Source of the DNA: Pseudomonas cavernicola
Lineage (GTDB): Bacteria > Pseudomonadota > Gammaproteobacteria > Pseudomonadales > Pseudomonadaceae
NCBI RefSeq assembly: GCF_003596405.1
Contig: NZ_QYUR01000006.1
Location: 310,001-374,000 of the forward strand
Direction of reading: 5' to 3'
Length of the DNA stretch: 64,000 bases
Numbering within the stretch: position 1 is the first letter of the stretch; the number at the start of each line of letters is the position of its first letter. A model generated the notes under the pieces. It ran no database searches. It worked only from the letters and a program-made list of their open reading frames with translations, and was not told the origin of the DNA. The position numbers and the translations under genes were made by a program. Below, piece by piece: positions 37,691 to 47,621 of the stretch.

Positions 37691-38047
37691 TCAGCAGCAG
37701 ACAGCAAGCCGTTCCGGCCGGTCGCCCATGCCTTCGAGGCGTTTCGAGTCAGGACTTAGCCAGTGCTTGTTGGCGTCGAGCACGGTGCTCAGAATGCTGT
37801 GCACCCAGTCCGGCAGGTTCGGGTGCAGACGGTAGTACACCCATTGCCCCTGGCGTCGATCCTCAAGCAGCCCGCAGGTACGCAGCTGCGCCAGGTGCCG
37901 AGAAATCTTCGGCTGGCTCTCATCCAGCGCACAGGTCAACTCGCAGACGCACAATTCGCCTTCGCGTGCGATCAGCAGCATCACGCGGACGCGGGTTTCG
38001 TCAGCCAGGCATTTGAATACGGTGGTCGGTGTCAGATGGTCAGCCAT
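37691..38047 (-). CDS. arsR: Arsenic-responsive repressor ArsR
   Basis: 118-residue winged-helix ArsR/SmtB protein: [45 protein letters not shown]. The ELCVCELT box carries the Cys pair that binds As(III)/Sb(III); further Cys residues occur at the C-terminus (RLAVCC). It represses the operon by binding near the promoter, most likely the palindrome at 38501-38520. Second gene of the operon. Confidence 0.95.
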   Translation of the reverse strand: MADHLTPTTVFKCLADETRVRVMLLIAREGELCVCELTCALDESQPKISRHLAQLRTCGLLEDRRQGQWVYYRLHPNLPDWVHSILSTVLDANKHWLSPDSKRLEGMGDRPERLAVCC

Positions 38048-38054
38048 AGCGGTC

Positions 38055-38468
38055 TCAACGTTTGGTTTTCACCAGAACGAACATCTTGATGCGTTCATGG
38101 ATCTCGTGAAGGGTGTGGCGGAATGCATCGGGCTTGCTGCTGGTCACCGGATCTTCGAAGTTCCAGGCCAGCACCTCACCCGCTCCAGGCAGGGCCTGAC
38201 ACTCCAGCGCCGATTTATCGCACAGGGTGATGATGTAATCGAAGCGTTCACCCTCGAACTCATTGATCGACTTGCTGCGCAGCCTTTCGGTGCTCACCCC
38301 CGAATGTTCGAGAGCATCTAAGGTGTGGGGGTCAACCTCGCTGGGCGCAGTACCGGCACTGAATGCCTCGAAGTGCTCGGAATCGGTATGCCGCAGCAGC
38401 GCCTCGGCCAGCTGCGAACGTGCAGCGTTGGCGACACAAACGAACAGGACGCGGGTCTTGTTGGTCAT
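38055..38468 (-). CDS. arsC: Arsenate reductase ArsC (low-molecular-weight phosphatase type)
   Basis: 137 residues with the CX5R loop VCVANAARSQ at the N-terminus, and ITLCDKSALECQALPG (further Cys residues of the disulfide relay). It reduces arsenate to arsenite. First gene of the ars operon, 7 bp before arsR. Because the only Acr3 here is truncated, arsenite it makes needs another exit route or a second acr3/arsB elsewhere. Confidence 0.92.
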   Translation of the reverse strand: MTNKTRVLFVCVANAARSQLAEALLRHTDSEHFEAFSAGTAPSEVDPHTLDALEHSGVSTERLRSKSINEFEGERFDYIITLCDKSALECQALPGAGEVLAWNFEDPVTSSKPDAFRHTLHEIHERIKMFVLVKTKR

Positions 38469-38500
38469 GACTGGCTCTCAGTACACATACGGGAAAACAA

Positions 38501-38520
38501 ATATATGAATATTCGTATAT
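38501..38520. promoter_or_regulatory. Probable ArsR operator of the ars operon
   Basis: AT-rich imperfect palindrome ATATATGAATATTCGTATAT, 33-52 nt upstream of the arsC ATG. Size, composition and position fit ArsR/SmtB operators that overlap the promoter. Confidence 0.65.
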
Positions 38521-38910
38521 AGAGTAAAGACTTCGAGTCGAACGGTGGCGTCATACTTTATGAATTTTCTAGCAAGCCGAAATTTATCCGGCTGCAAGCC
38601 TGATTTTTCAGGGCTCACAAGCTGCTTCAGACAAGTTTTTTCGGCAATAAACATCTGAGATATTGCATATGCAAATTTTGTAATTAATACATCACTATTG
38701 AGGCAGTAAGCAGGAGCCTGCTGATGAGAAAACGGAAGAGCCTCAAGGCGCACGCTGAGTCAGCCCCGCAGTTCAACAACTCTGGGACAGGTCAGGATTA
38801 GATAGAAGGCGGTGAGCGTTACCCTAGGATGGGACGCCTTGGAATGAGCGGCCGGGCCTTTCGATTGAAGCGCGCGATGCGCACCTAAAGACCAAAGAAG
38901 CCAGAGGTTA
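38521..38910. other. 390-bp gene-free region between ars operon and tRNA-Arg
   Basis: AT-richer than its surroundings in the first 200 bp, with no convincing coding frame. A short hairpin GCCTGATTTTTCAGGGC lies near 38600. It may hold the distal part of the ars promoter region and, at its far end, sequence downstream of the tRNA gene. I recognise no remnant gene. Confidence 0.5.
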
Positions 38911-38985
38911 TGGTGTCCCCTGCTGGAGTCGAACCAGCATCTAGCCCTTAGGAGGGGCTTATTCTATCCATTGAACTAAGGAGAC
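38911..38985 (-). tRNA. tRNA-Arg(CCT)
   Basis: Minus-strand cloverleaf of 75 nt with acceptor GTCTCCT/AGGGGAC, encoded CCA, T-loop GGTTCGACTCC, and anticodon stem AGCCC/GGGCT around loop CTCCTAA, anticodon CCT. Confidence 0.95.
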
Positions 38986-39060
38986 AACGCGTAAAGCAGC
39001 GACAGATTCTACCCGTTTCCAACAGTTCAGTAGATGGATGTCTAGAAGAACTACACACCC

Positions 39061-39102
39061 TTCCCATCACAGGGATGCTCCATCCAGTTGAGCAACGGAA
39101 AT
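39061..39102 (-). pseudogene. tRNA-like remnant
   Basis: Minus strand reads TTGCTCAACTGGATGGAGCA followed by TCCCTGTGATGGGA, resembling a tRNA D-arm and anticodon arm. No acceptor stem, proper 7-nt anticodon loop or consensus T-arm follows. It lies just upstream of the intact tRNA-Arg(CCT). Confidence 0.35.
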
Positions 39103-39231
39103 CTGCCAACTATCGTGCTAAACAGTGCACGACAGGATAACCGGGCGGCATGTTAACGGCCGGCGAGATTTTTGTCATGCCGTCGCCATCCGCGTTACCC
39201 ATACTCAACTGAACCATGCAGGAGCGCCGCC

Positions 39232-39714
39232 ATGTCCCACGCCCCCAATGCTGCTCAGTTACCTGATTCGCCGTTCGCTACGTTTAGCCTGCGCGCCGCC
39301 TGCAGTGCGGATGCCGCGAAGCTCGCCAACTTGTTGCAGCAACTCGGCAACGATGACCCACGCCCCGACCCAACCTTGCTGGCTTTACGCCTAGCCGAGC
39401 TACCGGCCAGCCGCGAAGTGCTGGTGGCCGAGCGCGATGGCCAACTGCTCGGCACCTGCACGCTCAACCTGATCGAACACCTGGCGCACAACTTCGCGCG
39501 CTCGGCAGTCCTCGAAGACATGGTGGTGGACAGTCAGCAGCGTGGCCTCGGTATCGGCCAGGCACTGATCGAGAAAGCCGCCGAACGTGCCCGCGCCTGG
39601 GGTTGCTACAAACTGGCGCTTTCCACCAACCAGAACCGCGAGGTCGCGCATCGCTTCTACGCGGCCCTGGGTTTTCAGCCCCATGGGATCAGCTTGGCGC
39701 TACCCCTGGGTTGA
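39232..39714 (+). CDS. GNAT family N-acetyltransferase
   Basis: 160 residues from the ATG at 39232, chosen for GGAG 7 nt upstream. The acetyl-CoA-binding motif is VLEDMVVDSQQRGLGIGQALIEKA, followed by CYKLALSTNQNREVAHRFYAALGF. It acetylates an unknown small molecule or protein. Convergent with, and 3 bp from, the dehydrogenase gene. Confidence 0.9.
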   Translation: MSHAPNAAQLPDSPFATFSLRAACSADAAKLANLLQQLGNDDPRPDPTLLALRLAELPASREVLVAERDGQLLGTCTLNLIEHLAHNFARSAVLEDMVVDSQQRGLGIGQALIEKAAERARAWGCYKLALSTNQNREVAHRFYAALGFQPHGISLALPLG

Positions 39715-39717
39715 TCA

Positions 39718-40773
39718 CTACTTCGCGCCGAAGCGTTCCTCGGCCAGGCGATCCGCGACGGCCGTAGTAGTACGGCCCTCCTGCTCGGCGCGGACGAAGA
39801 TCTGCCGCAGGGTGTTGCCGATGCCTTCGATATGCGCCTTCAACTCGGCGGCGCTGCCGCCGCTGCGCTCGAAATAGACATCGATGATGCCGCCGGCGTT
39901 GATCGCGTAGTCCGGCGCATAGAGGCAGCCGTTGCGTACCAGTTCCTCGGCCAGTTGCGCGTCAGCCAGTTGGTTATTTGCCGCCCCGGCGATGATCGGC
40001 GCGCGCAGCGCTTCGAGAGTTTGCAGGTTGATGATGCCGCCCATGGCGCAGGGCGCGAAGACGTCGACATCCAGCCCGTAGATGTCATTCTGGCTCACCG
40101 CCTTGGCGCCCAGTTGCTCGACCGCGCGGCGCACGTTGGCGTCGACGATGTCGGTCACCCATAGCTCGGCACCGGCCTCTTTCAAGTGCCGGGCGAGGCT
40201 GAAGCCGACTTGACCGACGCCCTGGATCGCCACCTTGAGGCCACGCAGATCATCGCGGCGCAGGCGGTGCTTAACCGCCACCTGAATGCCGATGAACACG
40301 CCGTAAGCGGTGGACGGCGACGGGTCGCCATTGCGGATGCCGCCGTCGAAGGCTTCACGCTGCCCAGCGCCGGCCACATGGCGGGAGCGCTCGGCCATGA
40401 TCTGCATTTCCGCCACACCGGTGCCGGAGTCGGCGGCGGTGATGTAGCGCCCGCAGAGGCTGTCGACAAAATCGCCCATGGCCTGGAACAGTGCCTCGCT
40501 CTTGCCGGTATGCGGATCGCCGATGATCACCGCCTTGCCACCGCCAAGTGGCAGGTTTGCCAGGGCCGACTTGTAGGTCATGCCACGGGACAGACGCAGC
40601 ACGTCGCGCAGGGCTTGCTCGTCATTGGCGTAAGGCCACATGCGGCAGCCACCCAGGGCCGGGCCGAGGTTGGTGTTGTGGATGGCGATGATGGCTTTCA
40701 GGCCGCTGGCCTTGTCATGGCCGTAGACGACCTGCTCGTGACCATCGAATTCAACGTGGGAGAAAACGGACAT
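39718..40773 (-). CDS. Glu/Leu/Phe/Val dehydrogenase, leucine-dehydrogenase type
   Basis: 351 residues from the ATG at 40773 (GAGG 7 nt upstream); a longer frame runs into a dispersed repeat. ELFV motifs: [26 protein letters not shown] (catalytic Lys), [12 protein letters not shown] and the NAD fold [17 protein letters not shown]. It deaminates branched-chain amino acids to 2-oxoacids. It is next to an indolepyruvate ferredoxin oxidoreductase and near an Lrp regulator, so amino-acid catabolism is likely. Confidence 0.9.
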   Translation of the reverse strand: MSVFSHVEFDGHEQVVYGHDKASGLKAIIAIHNTNLGPALGGCRMWPYANDEQALRDVLRLSRGMTYKSALANLPLGGGKAVIIGDPHTGKSEALFQAMGDFVDSLCGRYITAADSGTGVAEMQIMAERSRHVAGAGQREAFDGGIRNGDPSPSTAYGVFIGIQVAVKHRLRRDDLRGLKVAIQGVGQVGFSLARHLKEAGAELWVTDIVDANVRRAVEQLGAKAVSQNDIYGLDVDVFAPCAMGGIINLQTLEALRAPIIAGAANNQLADAQLAEELVRNGCLYAPDYAINAGGIIDVYFERSGGSAAELKAHIEGIGNTLRQIFVRAEQEGRTTTAVADRLAEERFGAK

Positions 40774-40822
40774 GCGGGTACCTCGGGGTTCTTGTCTGGA
40801 TTGAATGGGGGAACGGCGGATG

Positions 40823-40860
40823 CCCTCTCCCCAGCCCTCTCCCGTAAACGGGAGAGGGGG
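40823..40860. repeat. Dispersed repeat, CCCTCTCCC type (copy 1)
   Basis: CCCTCTCCCCAGCCCTCTCC, then CGTAAACGGGAGAGGG: an inverted repeat around GTAAA. A second, nearly identical copy sits at 48371-48408. It lies between the oxidoreductase gene and the dehydrogenase gene. Confidence 0.85.
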
Positions 40861-40886
40861 TTGCACGTGATAGGAGCGAATGAAAC

Positions 40887-43800
40887 TCAGGCGGCCGATT
40901 CGTAGAGCCGCACCACTTGGAGTTCGCCGGCCAGCAGCTGGGTGCGCAGTTGCGCCTCATGCTCGCGGGCCTTGGCCATGGCGCGTTCCTTGACGTGGCC
41001 ATAGCCGCGGATCTGCTCAGGCAACTCGGCGATAGCCACCGCCGTGTGGTAGTTGTCCGCACGCAGGTGGGCCAGCACGGCTTCGACACTGTCCTCGTAG
41101 TGGCCGATCAGCTCGCGCTCCTGACGGCGTTCTTCGCTGTAGGCGAAGGGGTCGAGGGCGTTGCCACGAAGGAACTTGAACTTCGCCAGCAGGCCGAAAG
41201 CGCGCAGCATCCAGGGGCCAAACTGGCGCTTGCGCGGCTGGCCGGTCACCGGATCACGCTTGGCCAGCCAGGACGGCGCCAGGTGGAACTCCAGGCGGTA
41301 ATCGCCGCTGAACTGCGCTTGCAGTTGCGTGCGGAAATCACCGTTGCTGTAGAGCCGCGCCACTTCGTACTCATCCTTGTAGGCCAATACTTTGAAGTAG
41401 TAACGCGCCACGGCTTCGGTGAGCTGCTTGCTTGCATCGCTGTCGAGCAGCCGCACGCGTTCGACCAGATCGTTGTAGCGCTTGGCGTAGGTGGCGTCCT
41501 GGTAGGCGGTGAGGTAGTCGATGCGGAACTGGATGACTTCCTCCAGGGTTTCGCAGCTTGGCGCGCCCTGCTCCACCGGCGTGGCCAACTTCTCCACGGC
41601 CGACGGGTCATGGGCGGCGCGGCGGCCCCAGAGGAAGGCCTCGCAGTTGAGTTTTACCGCCACGCCGTTGAGCGTGATGGCTTGCTCGATGGCGGCGGCG
41701 GAGACCGGCACCAGCCCGCGCTGATAGGCGTAGCCGAGCATGAACAGGTTGGTGGCGATGCTGTCGCCGAGCAGGCGGGTGGCCAGGCGCGTGGCATCGA
41801 TGAAGTGGGTCTTCTCTTGACCCACCGCCTCGATCAGCGCTTCCTGCATGGCCTGCCCCGGTACCTGGGCATCCGGGTTGCGGGTGAACTCGGCGGTAGC
41901 CGCCTCATGGCTGTTCACCACGGCGGTGGCGATACGCTCGTTGAGCTTGGCCAGCGCTTCTTCACTGGCGGCGACGACCAGATCACAGCCGAGCAGCAAA
42001 TCGGTCTCGCCAGCGGCGATGCGCACGGCGTAGATGTCGTCCTGTTTGGCGGCGATGCGGATATGCGTGATCACCGGGCCGAACTTCTGCGCCAGACCGG
42101 CTTGGTCGAGCACACTGCAGCCCTTGCCTTCGATATGCGCGGCCATGCCCAGCAGCGCGCCGACAGTGGTCACACCGCTGCCGCCAACACCCGGCAGGAG
42201 GATGTTCCACGGCCGCTCCAGGGTGGGCTGGGTTGGTTCCGGCAGGGCCGCGAAGACTGCACCGGCACCGACCGCTTCCGGCTGGCGCAGGCTGCCGCCG
42301 TGCACGGTGACGAAGCTCGGACAGAAGCCATCGACGCAGCTGAAATCCTTATTGCAGGAATTCTGATCGATCTCGCGCTTGCGCCCCAGTTCGGTCTCCA
42401 GCGGCAGCACCGACAGGCAGTTGGACTTCACGCTGCAATCGCCGCAGCCCTCGCATACCGCCGGATTGATGAAGGCGCGTTTGGCCGGATCGACCAGTTT
42501 GCCGCGCTTGCGCCGACGGCGCTTCTCGGTGGCGCAGGTCTGATCGTAGATGATCACCGAGGTGCCCTTGAACTCGCGCAGCTCGCGTTGCACGGCATCC
42601 AGCTCACGACGATGGTGAAAGCTGACGATAGGCGCGAAGGTATCGCGAGTCGGGTACTTCTCCGGCTCATCGGTGACCACGGCGATACGTTTCACGCCCT
42701 CGGCGAACACCTGCTGGCTGAGCTGATCGACGCGCAATTCGCCGTCGATCGGCTGGCCACCGGTCATGGCCACGGCGTCGTTGTAGAGGATCTTGTAGGT
42801 GATGTTGACCCCAGAAGCGACCGCCGCACGCAAGGCCAACTGACCGGAGTGGAAGTAGGTGCCGTCGCCGAGATTCTGGAAGATGTGCGGGGTGTCGGTG
42901 AACGGCGCCTGGCCGATCCAGGTCGCGCCCTCGCCGCCCATCTGGGTGAAGGTGTCGGTATTGCGATCCATCCACTGGGTCATGTAGTGGCAACCGATGC
43001 CGCCCTGGGCGCGGCTGCCTTCCGGCAGTTTGGTCGAGGTATTGTGTGGGCAACCCGAGCAGAAATGTGGGGTGCGGACAGTATGATGCTTGGGCGCTGC
43101 CAGTGCTTTTTCCTTGGCGGCGAGGAAGCCCAGGCGCGACTCGATCTGCTCACTGCTGTAGATCGGCGCCAGACGCTTGGCGATGACCCGCGCGATCATC
43201 GCCGGGGTCAGCTCGCTGAGGTTCGGCAGCAGGGAATTGCCAGCCTCGTCGAACTCGCCGACCACCCGTGGGCGCTTGCCCACCGGCCAGTTGTAGAGCT
43301 GGCCGGTCAGTTGGTCCTCGATGATGCTGCGCTTCTCTTCCACCACCAGGATTTCGTCCAGGCCTTCGGCGAACTCATGCACCGAGACCGGCTCCAGCGG
43401 CCAGCTCATGCCGACCTTGAGCACCCGCAGGCCAACCTGGGCACAAAGCTCATCGTCGAGGCCGAGGTCGACCAGCGCCTGGCGCACGTCGAGGTAAGAC
43501 TTGCCGGTGGTGATGATACCGAGGCGCGGGCTGGGCGAGTCGAGCATCACCTGGTTGAGGTTGTTGGCACGGGCGAAGGCGCGGGCGGCGTAGATCTTGT
43601 AGATATTGAGGCGCTTTTCCTGCACCAGCGGCGGATCAGGCCAGCGGATATGCACGCCGTCTTCCGGCAGCTCGAAGTCGTCGGGAATCTTCACCTCGAC
43701 GCGCAGCGGGTCGACATCGACCACAGCGGAGGAATCGACGTTTTCGGCGATAGTCTTCAACGCCACCCAGCAGCCGCTGTAACGCGATAGCTCCCAGCCG

Positions 43801-44354
43801 ATGATGCCGTAGTCGAGGATTTCCTGGACGTTGGCCGGGTTCAGCACCGGGATCGACGCGGCGATGAAGGCGTGCTCGCTCTGGTTGGCGATGCTCGAGG
43901 ATTTGCAGCCGTGGTCGTCACCGGCCAATAACAAGACGCCGCCATGCGGCGACACGCCAGCGGAGTTGCCGTGCTTGAACACGTCGCCGCAGCGGTCCAC
44001 GCCAGGGCCCTTGCCGTACCACATGGAGAACACGCCGTCATAGCGCGCGCCAGGGAACAGGCTGGTCTGCTGGCTACCCCACACGGCCGTGGCGGCGAGC
44101 TCTTCGTTGACCCCTGGCTGGAAGTGGATGGCGTTTTCCTGAAGGAAGGACTTGGCCTCCCAGAGGCTCTTGTCGAGGTTGCCCAAGGGCGAGCCGCGAT
44201 AGCCGGAAATGAAGCACGCAGTGTTCAGGCCATGGGCCGTGTCACGCTGTTTTTGCAGCATCGGCAGGCGGGTGAGTGCCTGGGTGCCGGTGAGGTAGAG
44301 ATGACCGGTTGCGAGTCGGTACTTGTCATCCAGGCGGATCTCGGCCAGAGACAT
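40887..44354 (-). CDS. Indolepyruvate ferredoxin oxidoreductase (fused 2-oxoacid:ferredoxin oxidoreductase)
   Basis: 1155 residues, the fused form. The N-terminal pyrimidine domain has [18 protein letters not shown] and [15 protein letters not shown]. The TPP-binding domain has [13 protein letters not shown] and [14 protein letters not shown] Cys cluster ([16 protein letters not shown]) can hold an Fe-S centre, and a C-terminal gamma domain starts [21 protein letters not shown]. It oxidatively decarboxylates aryl (and perhaps branched) 2-oxoacids to acyl-CoA. A leucine-dehydrogenase-type gene follows it, and the Lrp regulator is divergent, so a transaminated or deaminated amino acid is the likely source. 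Confidence 0.93.
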   Translation of the reverse strand: MSLAEIRLDDKYRLATGHLYLTGTQALTRLPMLQKQRDTAHGLNTACFISGYRGSPLGNLDKSLWEAKSFLQENAIHFQPGVNEELAATAVWGSQQTSLFPGARYDGVFSMWYGKGPGVDRCGDVFKHGNSAGVSPHGGVLLLAGDDHGCKSSSIANQSEHAFIAASIPVLNPANVQEILDYGIIGWELSRYSGCWVALKTIAENVDSSAVVDVDPLRVEVKIPDDFELPEDGVHIRWPDPPLVQEKRLNIYKIYAARAFARANNLNQVMLDSPSPRLGIITTGKSYLDVRQALVDLGLDDELCAQVGLRVLKVGMSWPLEPVSVHEFAEGLDEILVVEEKRSIIEDQLTGQLYNWPVGKRPRVVGEFDEAGNSLLPNLSELTPAMIARVIAKRLAPIYSSEQIESRLGFLAAKEKALAAPKHHTVRTPHFCSGCPHNTSTKLPEGSRAQGGIGCHYMTQWMDRNTDTFTQMGGEGATWIGQAPFTDTPHIFQNLGDGTYFHSGQLALRAAVASGVNITYKILYNDAVAMTGGQPIDGELRVDQLSQQVFAEGVKRIAVVTDEPEKYPTRDTFAPIVSFHHRRELDAVQRELREFKGTSVIIYDQTCATEKRRRRKRGKLVDPAKRAFINPAVCEGCGDCSVKSNCLSVLPLETELGRKREIDQNSCNKDFSCVDGFCPSFVTVHGGSLRQPEAVGAGAVFAALPEPTQPTLERPWNILLPGVGGSGVTTVGALLGMAAHIEGKGCSVLDQAGLAQKFGPVITHIRIAAKQDDIYAVRIAAGETDLLLGCDLVVAASEEALAKLNERIATAVVNSHEAATAEFTRNPDAQVPGQAMQEALIEAVGQEKTHFIDATRLATRLLGDSIATNLFMLGYAYQRGLVPVSAAAIEQAITLNGVAVKLNCEAFLWGRRAAHDPSAVEKLATPVEQGAPSCETLEEVIQFRIDYLTAYQDATYAKRYNDLVERVRLLDSDASKQLTEAVARYYFKVLAYKDEYEVARLYSNGDFRTQLQAQFSGDYRLEFHLAPSWLAKRDPVTGQPRKRQFGPWMLRAFGLLAKFKFLRGNALDPFAYSEERRQERELIGHYEDSVEAVLAHLRADNYHTAVAIAELPEQIRGYGHVKERAMAKAREHEAQLRTQLLAGELQVVRLYESAA

Positions 44355-44553
44355 GCGGCGCTCCTTTTATATTTATATGGCGACCTTACGTGGCAACGGT
44401 AAATGCCACGCTGGAAATTCCAGCACAGGATCACTGCGCTGGCGGCTGGCTAAAATATGACTCGCCTGAACGGATTTTTTCTTTCTCTTTTCGAGGTTGA
44501 ACGCCAATATTGCGCATGATCCAACCTATAAAAATAAAATTTCGGGAACATTC

Positions 44554-45027
44554 ATGCAGATTAAGTTGAGTGCTATCGATCGCAAGATTCTCCGCCTGCT
44601 GCAGCACAACGCCGACCTCTCGGCAGCGGAGATCGCCGAACGCGTGGAATTGTCGCAATCGCCCTGCTGGCGGCGGATTCATCGCATGCAGGAAGAAGGC
44701 GTGATCGAACGCAAGGTCGCCCTGCTCAACCCGCAACGCCTGGGCCTGAGCATGACGGTGTTCGTCAACGTCAAACTCTCCGGCCACGGCCGCCGTTATC
44801 TGGCCGAATTCGAGGAAGCCATCACCGGTTATCCCGAGGTGCTGGAGTGCTACACCATGGCCGGCGGCATGGACTATCTGTTGAAGGTGGTGGCGCCGGA
44901 CATCGCCAGCTACGAGCGCTTCCTGCGTGATCACTTGCTGCAGAAGCCGCATGTGCAGGAGGCCCATTCGAATATCGCCATGAGCGAAGTCAAACGCACC
45001 ACGGAGTTGCCGCTGGATCTGGTTTGA
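44554..45027 (+). CDS. Lrp/AsnC family transcriptional regulator
   Basis: 157 residues from the ATG at 44554. The N-terminal helix-turn-helix (DRKILRLLQHNADLSAAEIAERVELSQSPCWRRIHRM) is followed by the RAM ligand domain (GYPEVLECYTMAGGMDYLLKVVAPD). It is divergent from the indolepyruvate oxidoreductase across a 200-bp gap, the usual layout for an Lrp protein controlling a neighbouring amino-acid catabolic gene. Confidence 0.93.
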   Translation: MQIKLSAIDRKILRLLQHNADLSAAEIAERVELSQSPCWRRIHRMQEEGVIERKVALLNPQRLGLSMTVFVNVKLSGHGRRYLAEFEEAITGYPEVLECYTMAGGMDYLLKVVAPDIASYERFLRDHLLQKPHVQEAHSNIAMSEVKRTTELPLDLV

Positions 45028-45062
45028 CCGGCCATGGAAAAACTTGGCTATGTGCCAGTGAT

Positions 45063-45103
45063 GTAGGCTGGGTAGAGTCGTTTTTTAGCGAAACCCAGCC
45101 TAC
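45063..45103. repeat. Short inverted repeat after the Lrp gene
   Basis: GTAGGCTGGGT...ACCCAGCCTAC with a T-rich loop. Similar in form to the GTAGGGTGGGTTA repeats. May also serve as terminator between the convergent Lrp and phnP genes. Confidence 0.7.
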
Positions 45104-45142
45104 GGTTTTGCGCTTTTTCAATACACGCCTGCAACAGCTAAC

Positions 45143-45907
45143 TCAGATGCTCAAGCCATCGAAGGCCAGGCTGACGCCCGCCGGCAAGCTATCGGGATGA
45201 TCCAGCAGCCAGGCGTCGAAACTGTGGCCGATATGGGTTAGCAGCGCCTCGCCCGGTTGCAACTGCTCGATCACCTGCAGGGCGCGGGTCAGATCGTTAT
45301 GGTTGCGCGGCGCCTGCGGTTGCGGCGCGTTGGAGCAATCCAGCGCCAGCACATCCAGCGGTTTACCGGCGAGAAAGGTGGCGGTCTCTTCCGGCACGCC
45401 GACCGTGTCCGTCAGGTAAGCAATACGTCTGCCCTGGCCTTCCAGCCCCGCCTCTTCTAATAGATAGCCAAAGGTTGGCTTGGAATGGGTCAGTGGCAGG
45501 GCCGTGACAATCAGTTCGCCCAACTGGCGACGCTCGAAGGCGGCGAACGGCTGGGAAAAATCGAGAATCCCCGGATGCTTGTAGAGATCGGCCAAGCCTT
45601 CCGGGTCGGCCGGGCCATGCACCGGAATCACCAACCCTTGACCCCAGCGCAATTGCAGCAGGCCCTGGGCGTGGTCGGCATGGTAGTGGGTTTGCAGGAT
45701 GCCGCTCAGCGAGTGCGGCGCAAAGCGCTCGGTCAGATCGCTCAAACCACTGTCGATCAACCAACGCTGCCCTCCACACTCGACCAGCGCACAGCAAGGT
45801 CCACGGCGGCGTTGCGGATAAACCCGGGCCCTGTCGCAAGCCACGCAGCTGCAACCGTAGACCGGCACTTGGCGAGCATCACCGGTGCCGAGCAGGGTCA
45901 GGCGCAT
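45143..45907 (-). CDS. phnP: Phosphoribosyl 1,2-cyclic phosphodiesterase PhnP
   Basis: 254-residue metallo-beta-lactamase-fold enzyme: metal motif THYHADHAQG, N-terminal Cys motif YGCSCVACDRAR (a zinc site in PhnP), and later AYLTDTVGVPE and LTHIGHSFD. It opens 5-phosphoribosyl-1,2-cyclic phosphate to ribose-1,5-bisphosphate, which PhnN converts to PRPP. Overlaps phnN by 10 bp; last gene of the operon. Confidence 0.94.
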   Translation of the reverse strand: MRLTLLGTGDARQVPVYGCSCVACDRARVYPQRRRGPCCALVECGGQRWLIDSGLSDLTERFAPHSLSGILQTHYHADHAQGLLQLRWGQGLVIPVHGPADPEGLADLYKHPGILDFSQPFAAFERRQLGELIVTALPLTHSKPTFGYLLEEAGLEGQGRRIAYLTDTVGVPEETATFLAGKPLDVLALDCSNAPQPQAPRNHNDLTRALQVIEQLQPGEALLTHIGHSFDAWLLDHPDSLPAGVSLAFDGLSI

Positions 45908-46473
45908 GCGCGACTCGCGCCGATCAGGTTGAGCAGGTTTTCCACTGTCTGTTCGAAGTGGTCGGAATTGTCGAGGATATGCAGCCGGGCGCTGCCGCCC
46001 TCGCCTTCGGGGTTCGCACTGGCTTGGAATTGCGCGTTACGGGCCAGCCTCGCCTCGATCTCTTCGACAGTCTCGCGCCCCCGCGCCAGCAAGCGCTGAC
46101 GCAATACCTGGCTGTCCACAGTCAGCAAGATGGCGAGCATATCCGGATAGCGCTGGCGCGCTTGCGGCAGATAAGCCCGCGAGCCGTTGACCAGCACGTC
46201 ATGCCCGGCCGCCAGCCAGTCGTCGATCTGCTTGGGGATGCCATACGCCAGGCCATTGGCGCGCCAACTCATGGCAAACGCACCTTCGGCCTCCCTCCGG
46301 TCGAACTGCTCCGGCGTGACCGCCTCGGCGTCCTCACCCACCGCCTCGGCCGAACGAGTGATCACCCGCTGGACGATCCGACAGCCGCGCGCATCCAGCG
46401 TCGCGCGGGCGGCTTGTAGCAGGCTGTCCTTGCCTGACCCCGAAGGGCCGATCAAATAAATCAGCTTGCCCAT
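45898..46473 (-). CDS. phnN: Ribose 1,5-bisphosphokinase PhnN
   Basis: 191 residues, guanylate-kinase-like P-loop YLIGPSGSGKDSLLQ, then VTPEQFDRREAEGAFAMSWRANGLAYGIP. It phosphorylates ribose-1,5-bisphosphate to PRPP. Starts 2 bp after the phnM stop and overlaps phnP. Confidence 0.94.
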   Translation of the reverse strand: MGKLIYLIGPSGSGKDSLLQAARATLDARGCRIVQRVITRSAEAVGEDAEAVTPEQFDRREAEGAFAMSWRANGLAYGIPKQIDDWLAAGHDVLVNGSRAYLPQARQRYPDMLAILLTVDSQVLRQRLLARGRETVEEIEARLARNAQFQASANPEGEGGSARLHILDNSDHFEQTVENLLNLIGASRACA

Positions 46474-46475
46474 GT

Positions 46476-47621
46476 TCAGAACACCCTCTTACCTTGGCGC
46501 CAGACCTGCTGGATCACCACCTGCCCTGCCTGCACCTTGGCCTGCAGCAAATCCGCCCGCAAACCCGGGCGAATTTCGCCACGATCCACCAGGCCGGCAG
46601 CCTGGGCCGGCGCGCGGCTGACAGTGCCAATAGCCTTAGGTAAATCATACCCGTTGTCCTGCCCGGCCAGCAGTAACGCCGCCGACAACAGGCTGGACGG
46701 ATAGTAGTCGCTGGAGAGGATATCCAGCACACCTTGCTGAGCCAGTTCGGCGGCGGCGATATTGCCCGAGTGGGAACCACCACGGACGATATTCGGCGCA
46801 CCCATCAGCACCTTCAAACCCAGCTCATGGCTGGCCTTGGCCGCTTCCAGCGTGGTCGGGAACTCCGCCACGGCCATGCCGAAACCCGCCGACTCCTGCA
46901 CATGCGCCAAGGTCGCGTCGTCATGGCTGGCGACTGAAAGGCCACGCGCACCGCAGATATCGACGATGGCCGCGCGGTACTGCTCGCTGTACTCGCTGGA
47001 GTTGGCCAGCTGTTCGCGGATAAAAGCATCCATCTCCGCATCGCTGAGATGGTATTTGCCCTGGTAGTACTCGCGATACTTTGCCTCTTGGGCGAACTGG
47101 CGCTGGCCAGGTGCGTGATCCATCACCGACACCAACTGCACCAGCGGGTGCTCCACCAGCTCGCGAAACACCTCCAGCGTCAGCGGATGGCTAACCTCAC
47201 AACGCAGGTGCAGGCGGTGCTCGGCACGGGTATGCCCGGCGGCCTCGGCCTTGGCGATCGCCTCGAGCATCGCCGGCAACTGCTGCATGCGTTTGCCCTT
47301 GGGGTTCACATCGCCGATCGACAGTGCATCGAACACCGTAGTGATACCCGCCGCGATGATCTGCGCATCATGCGTCAGGACTGCCGAAGCGGATGGCCAG
47401 TCCACCCCCGGGCGCGGGGTCATGTGTTTTTCCAGGTTGTCGGTGTGCAGCTCGACCAGCCCGGGCAGTAGATAGGCGCCCGCCAGGTCTTCGGCCTGCG
47501 GCAAGTCGCTGCGCCCTTCCTCCACTGCGGCGATCAGGCCGTCGCGAAGCACCACGGTGCCATGAAATACCTGATCGGCAGTGACCACCAGAGCGTTGGT
47601 CAGAATGCGTTCAGCCAACAT
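46476..47621 (-). CDS. phnM: RPn triphosphate diphosphatase PhnM
   Basis: 381-residue amidohydrolase-fold enzyme with the PhnM motif [26 protein letters not shown], then [10 protein letters not shown] and [10 protein letters not shown] (metal ligands). It removes pyrophosphate from the ribose phosphonate triphosphate made by PhnGHIL. AGGAG precedes the ATG, which lies inside phnL. Confidence 0.95.
   Translation of the reverse strand: MLAERILTNALVVTADQVFHGTVVLRDGLIAAVEEGRSDLPQAEDLAGAYLLPGLVELHTDNLEKHMTPRPGVDWPSASAVLTHDAQIIAAGITTVFDALSIGDVNPKGKRMQQLPAMLEAIAKAEAAGHTRAEHRLHLRCEVSHPLTLEVFRELVEHPLVQLVSVMDHAPGQRQFAQEAKYREYYQGKYHLSDAEMDAFIREQLANSSEYSEQYRAAIVDICGARGLSVASHDDATLAHVQESAGFGMAVAEFPTTLEAAKASHELGLKVLMGAPNIVRGGSHSGNIAAAELAQQGVLDILSSDYYPSSLLSAALLLAGQDNGYDLPKAIGTVSRAPAQAAGLVDRGEIRPGLRADLLQAKVQAGQVVIQQVWRQGKRVF

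Noticed and set aside
37648-37707. Upstream extension of the acr3 fusion gene by 20 codons
   Set aside because: It overlaps the end of arsR and lies before the true ArsC-type start [14 protein letters not shown].
40774-40866. N-terminal extension of the dehydrogenase by 31 codons
   Set aside because: Those codons come from the dispersed CCCTCTCCC repeat; the ATG at 40773 has a good ribosome site and the normal family start.
40917-43790. 957-codon plus-strand frame opposite the indolepyruvate oxidoreductase
   Set aside because: Antisense shadow of a GC-rich gene; no family likeness, whereas the minus strand encodes a clear enzyme.
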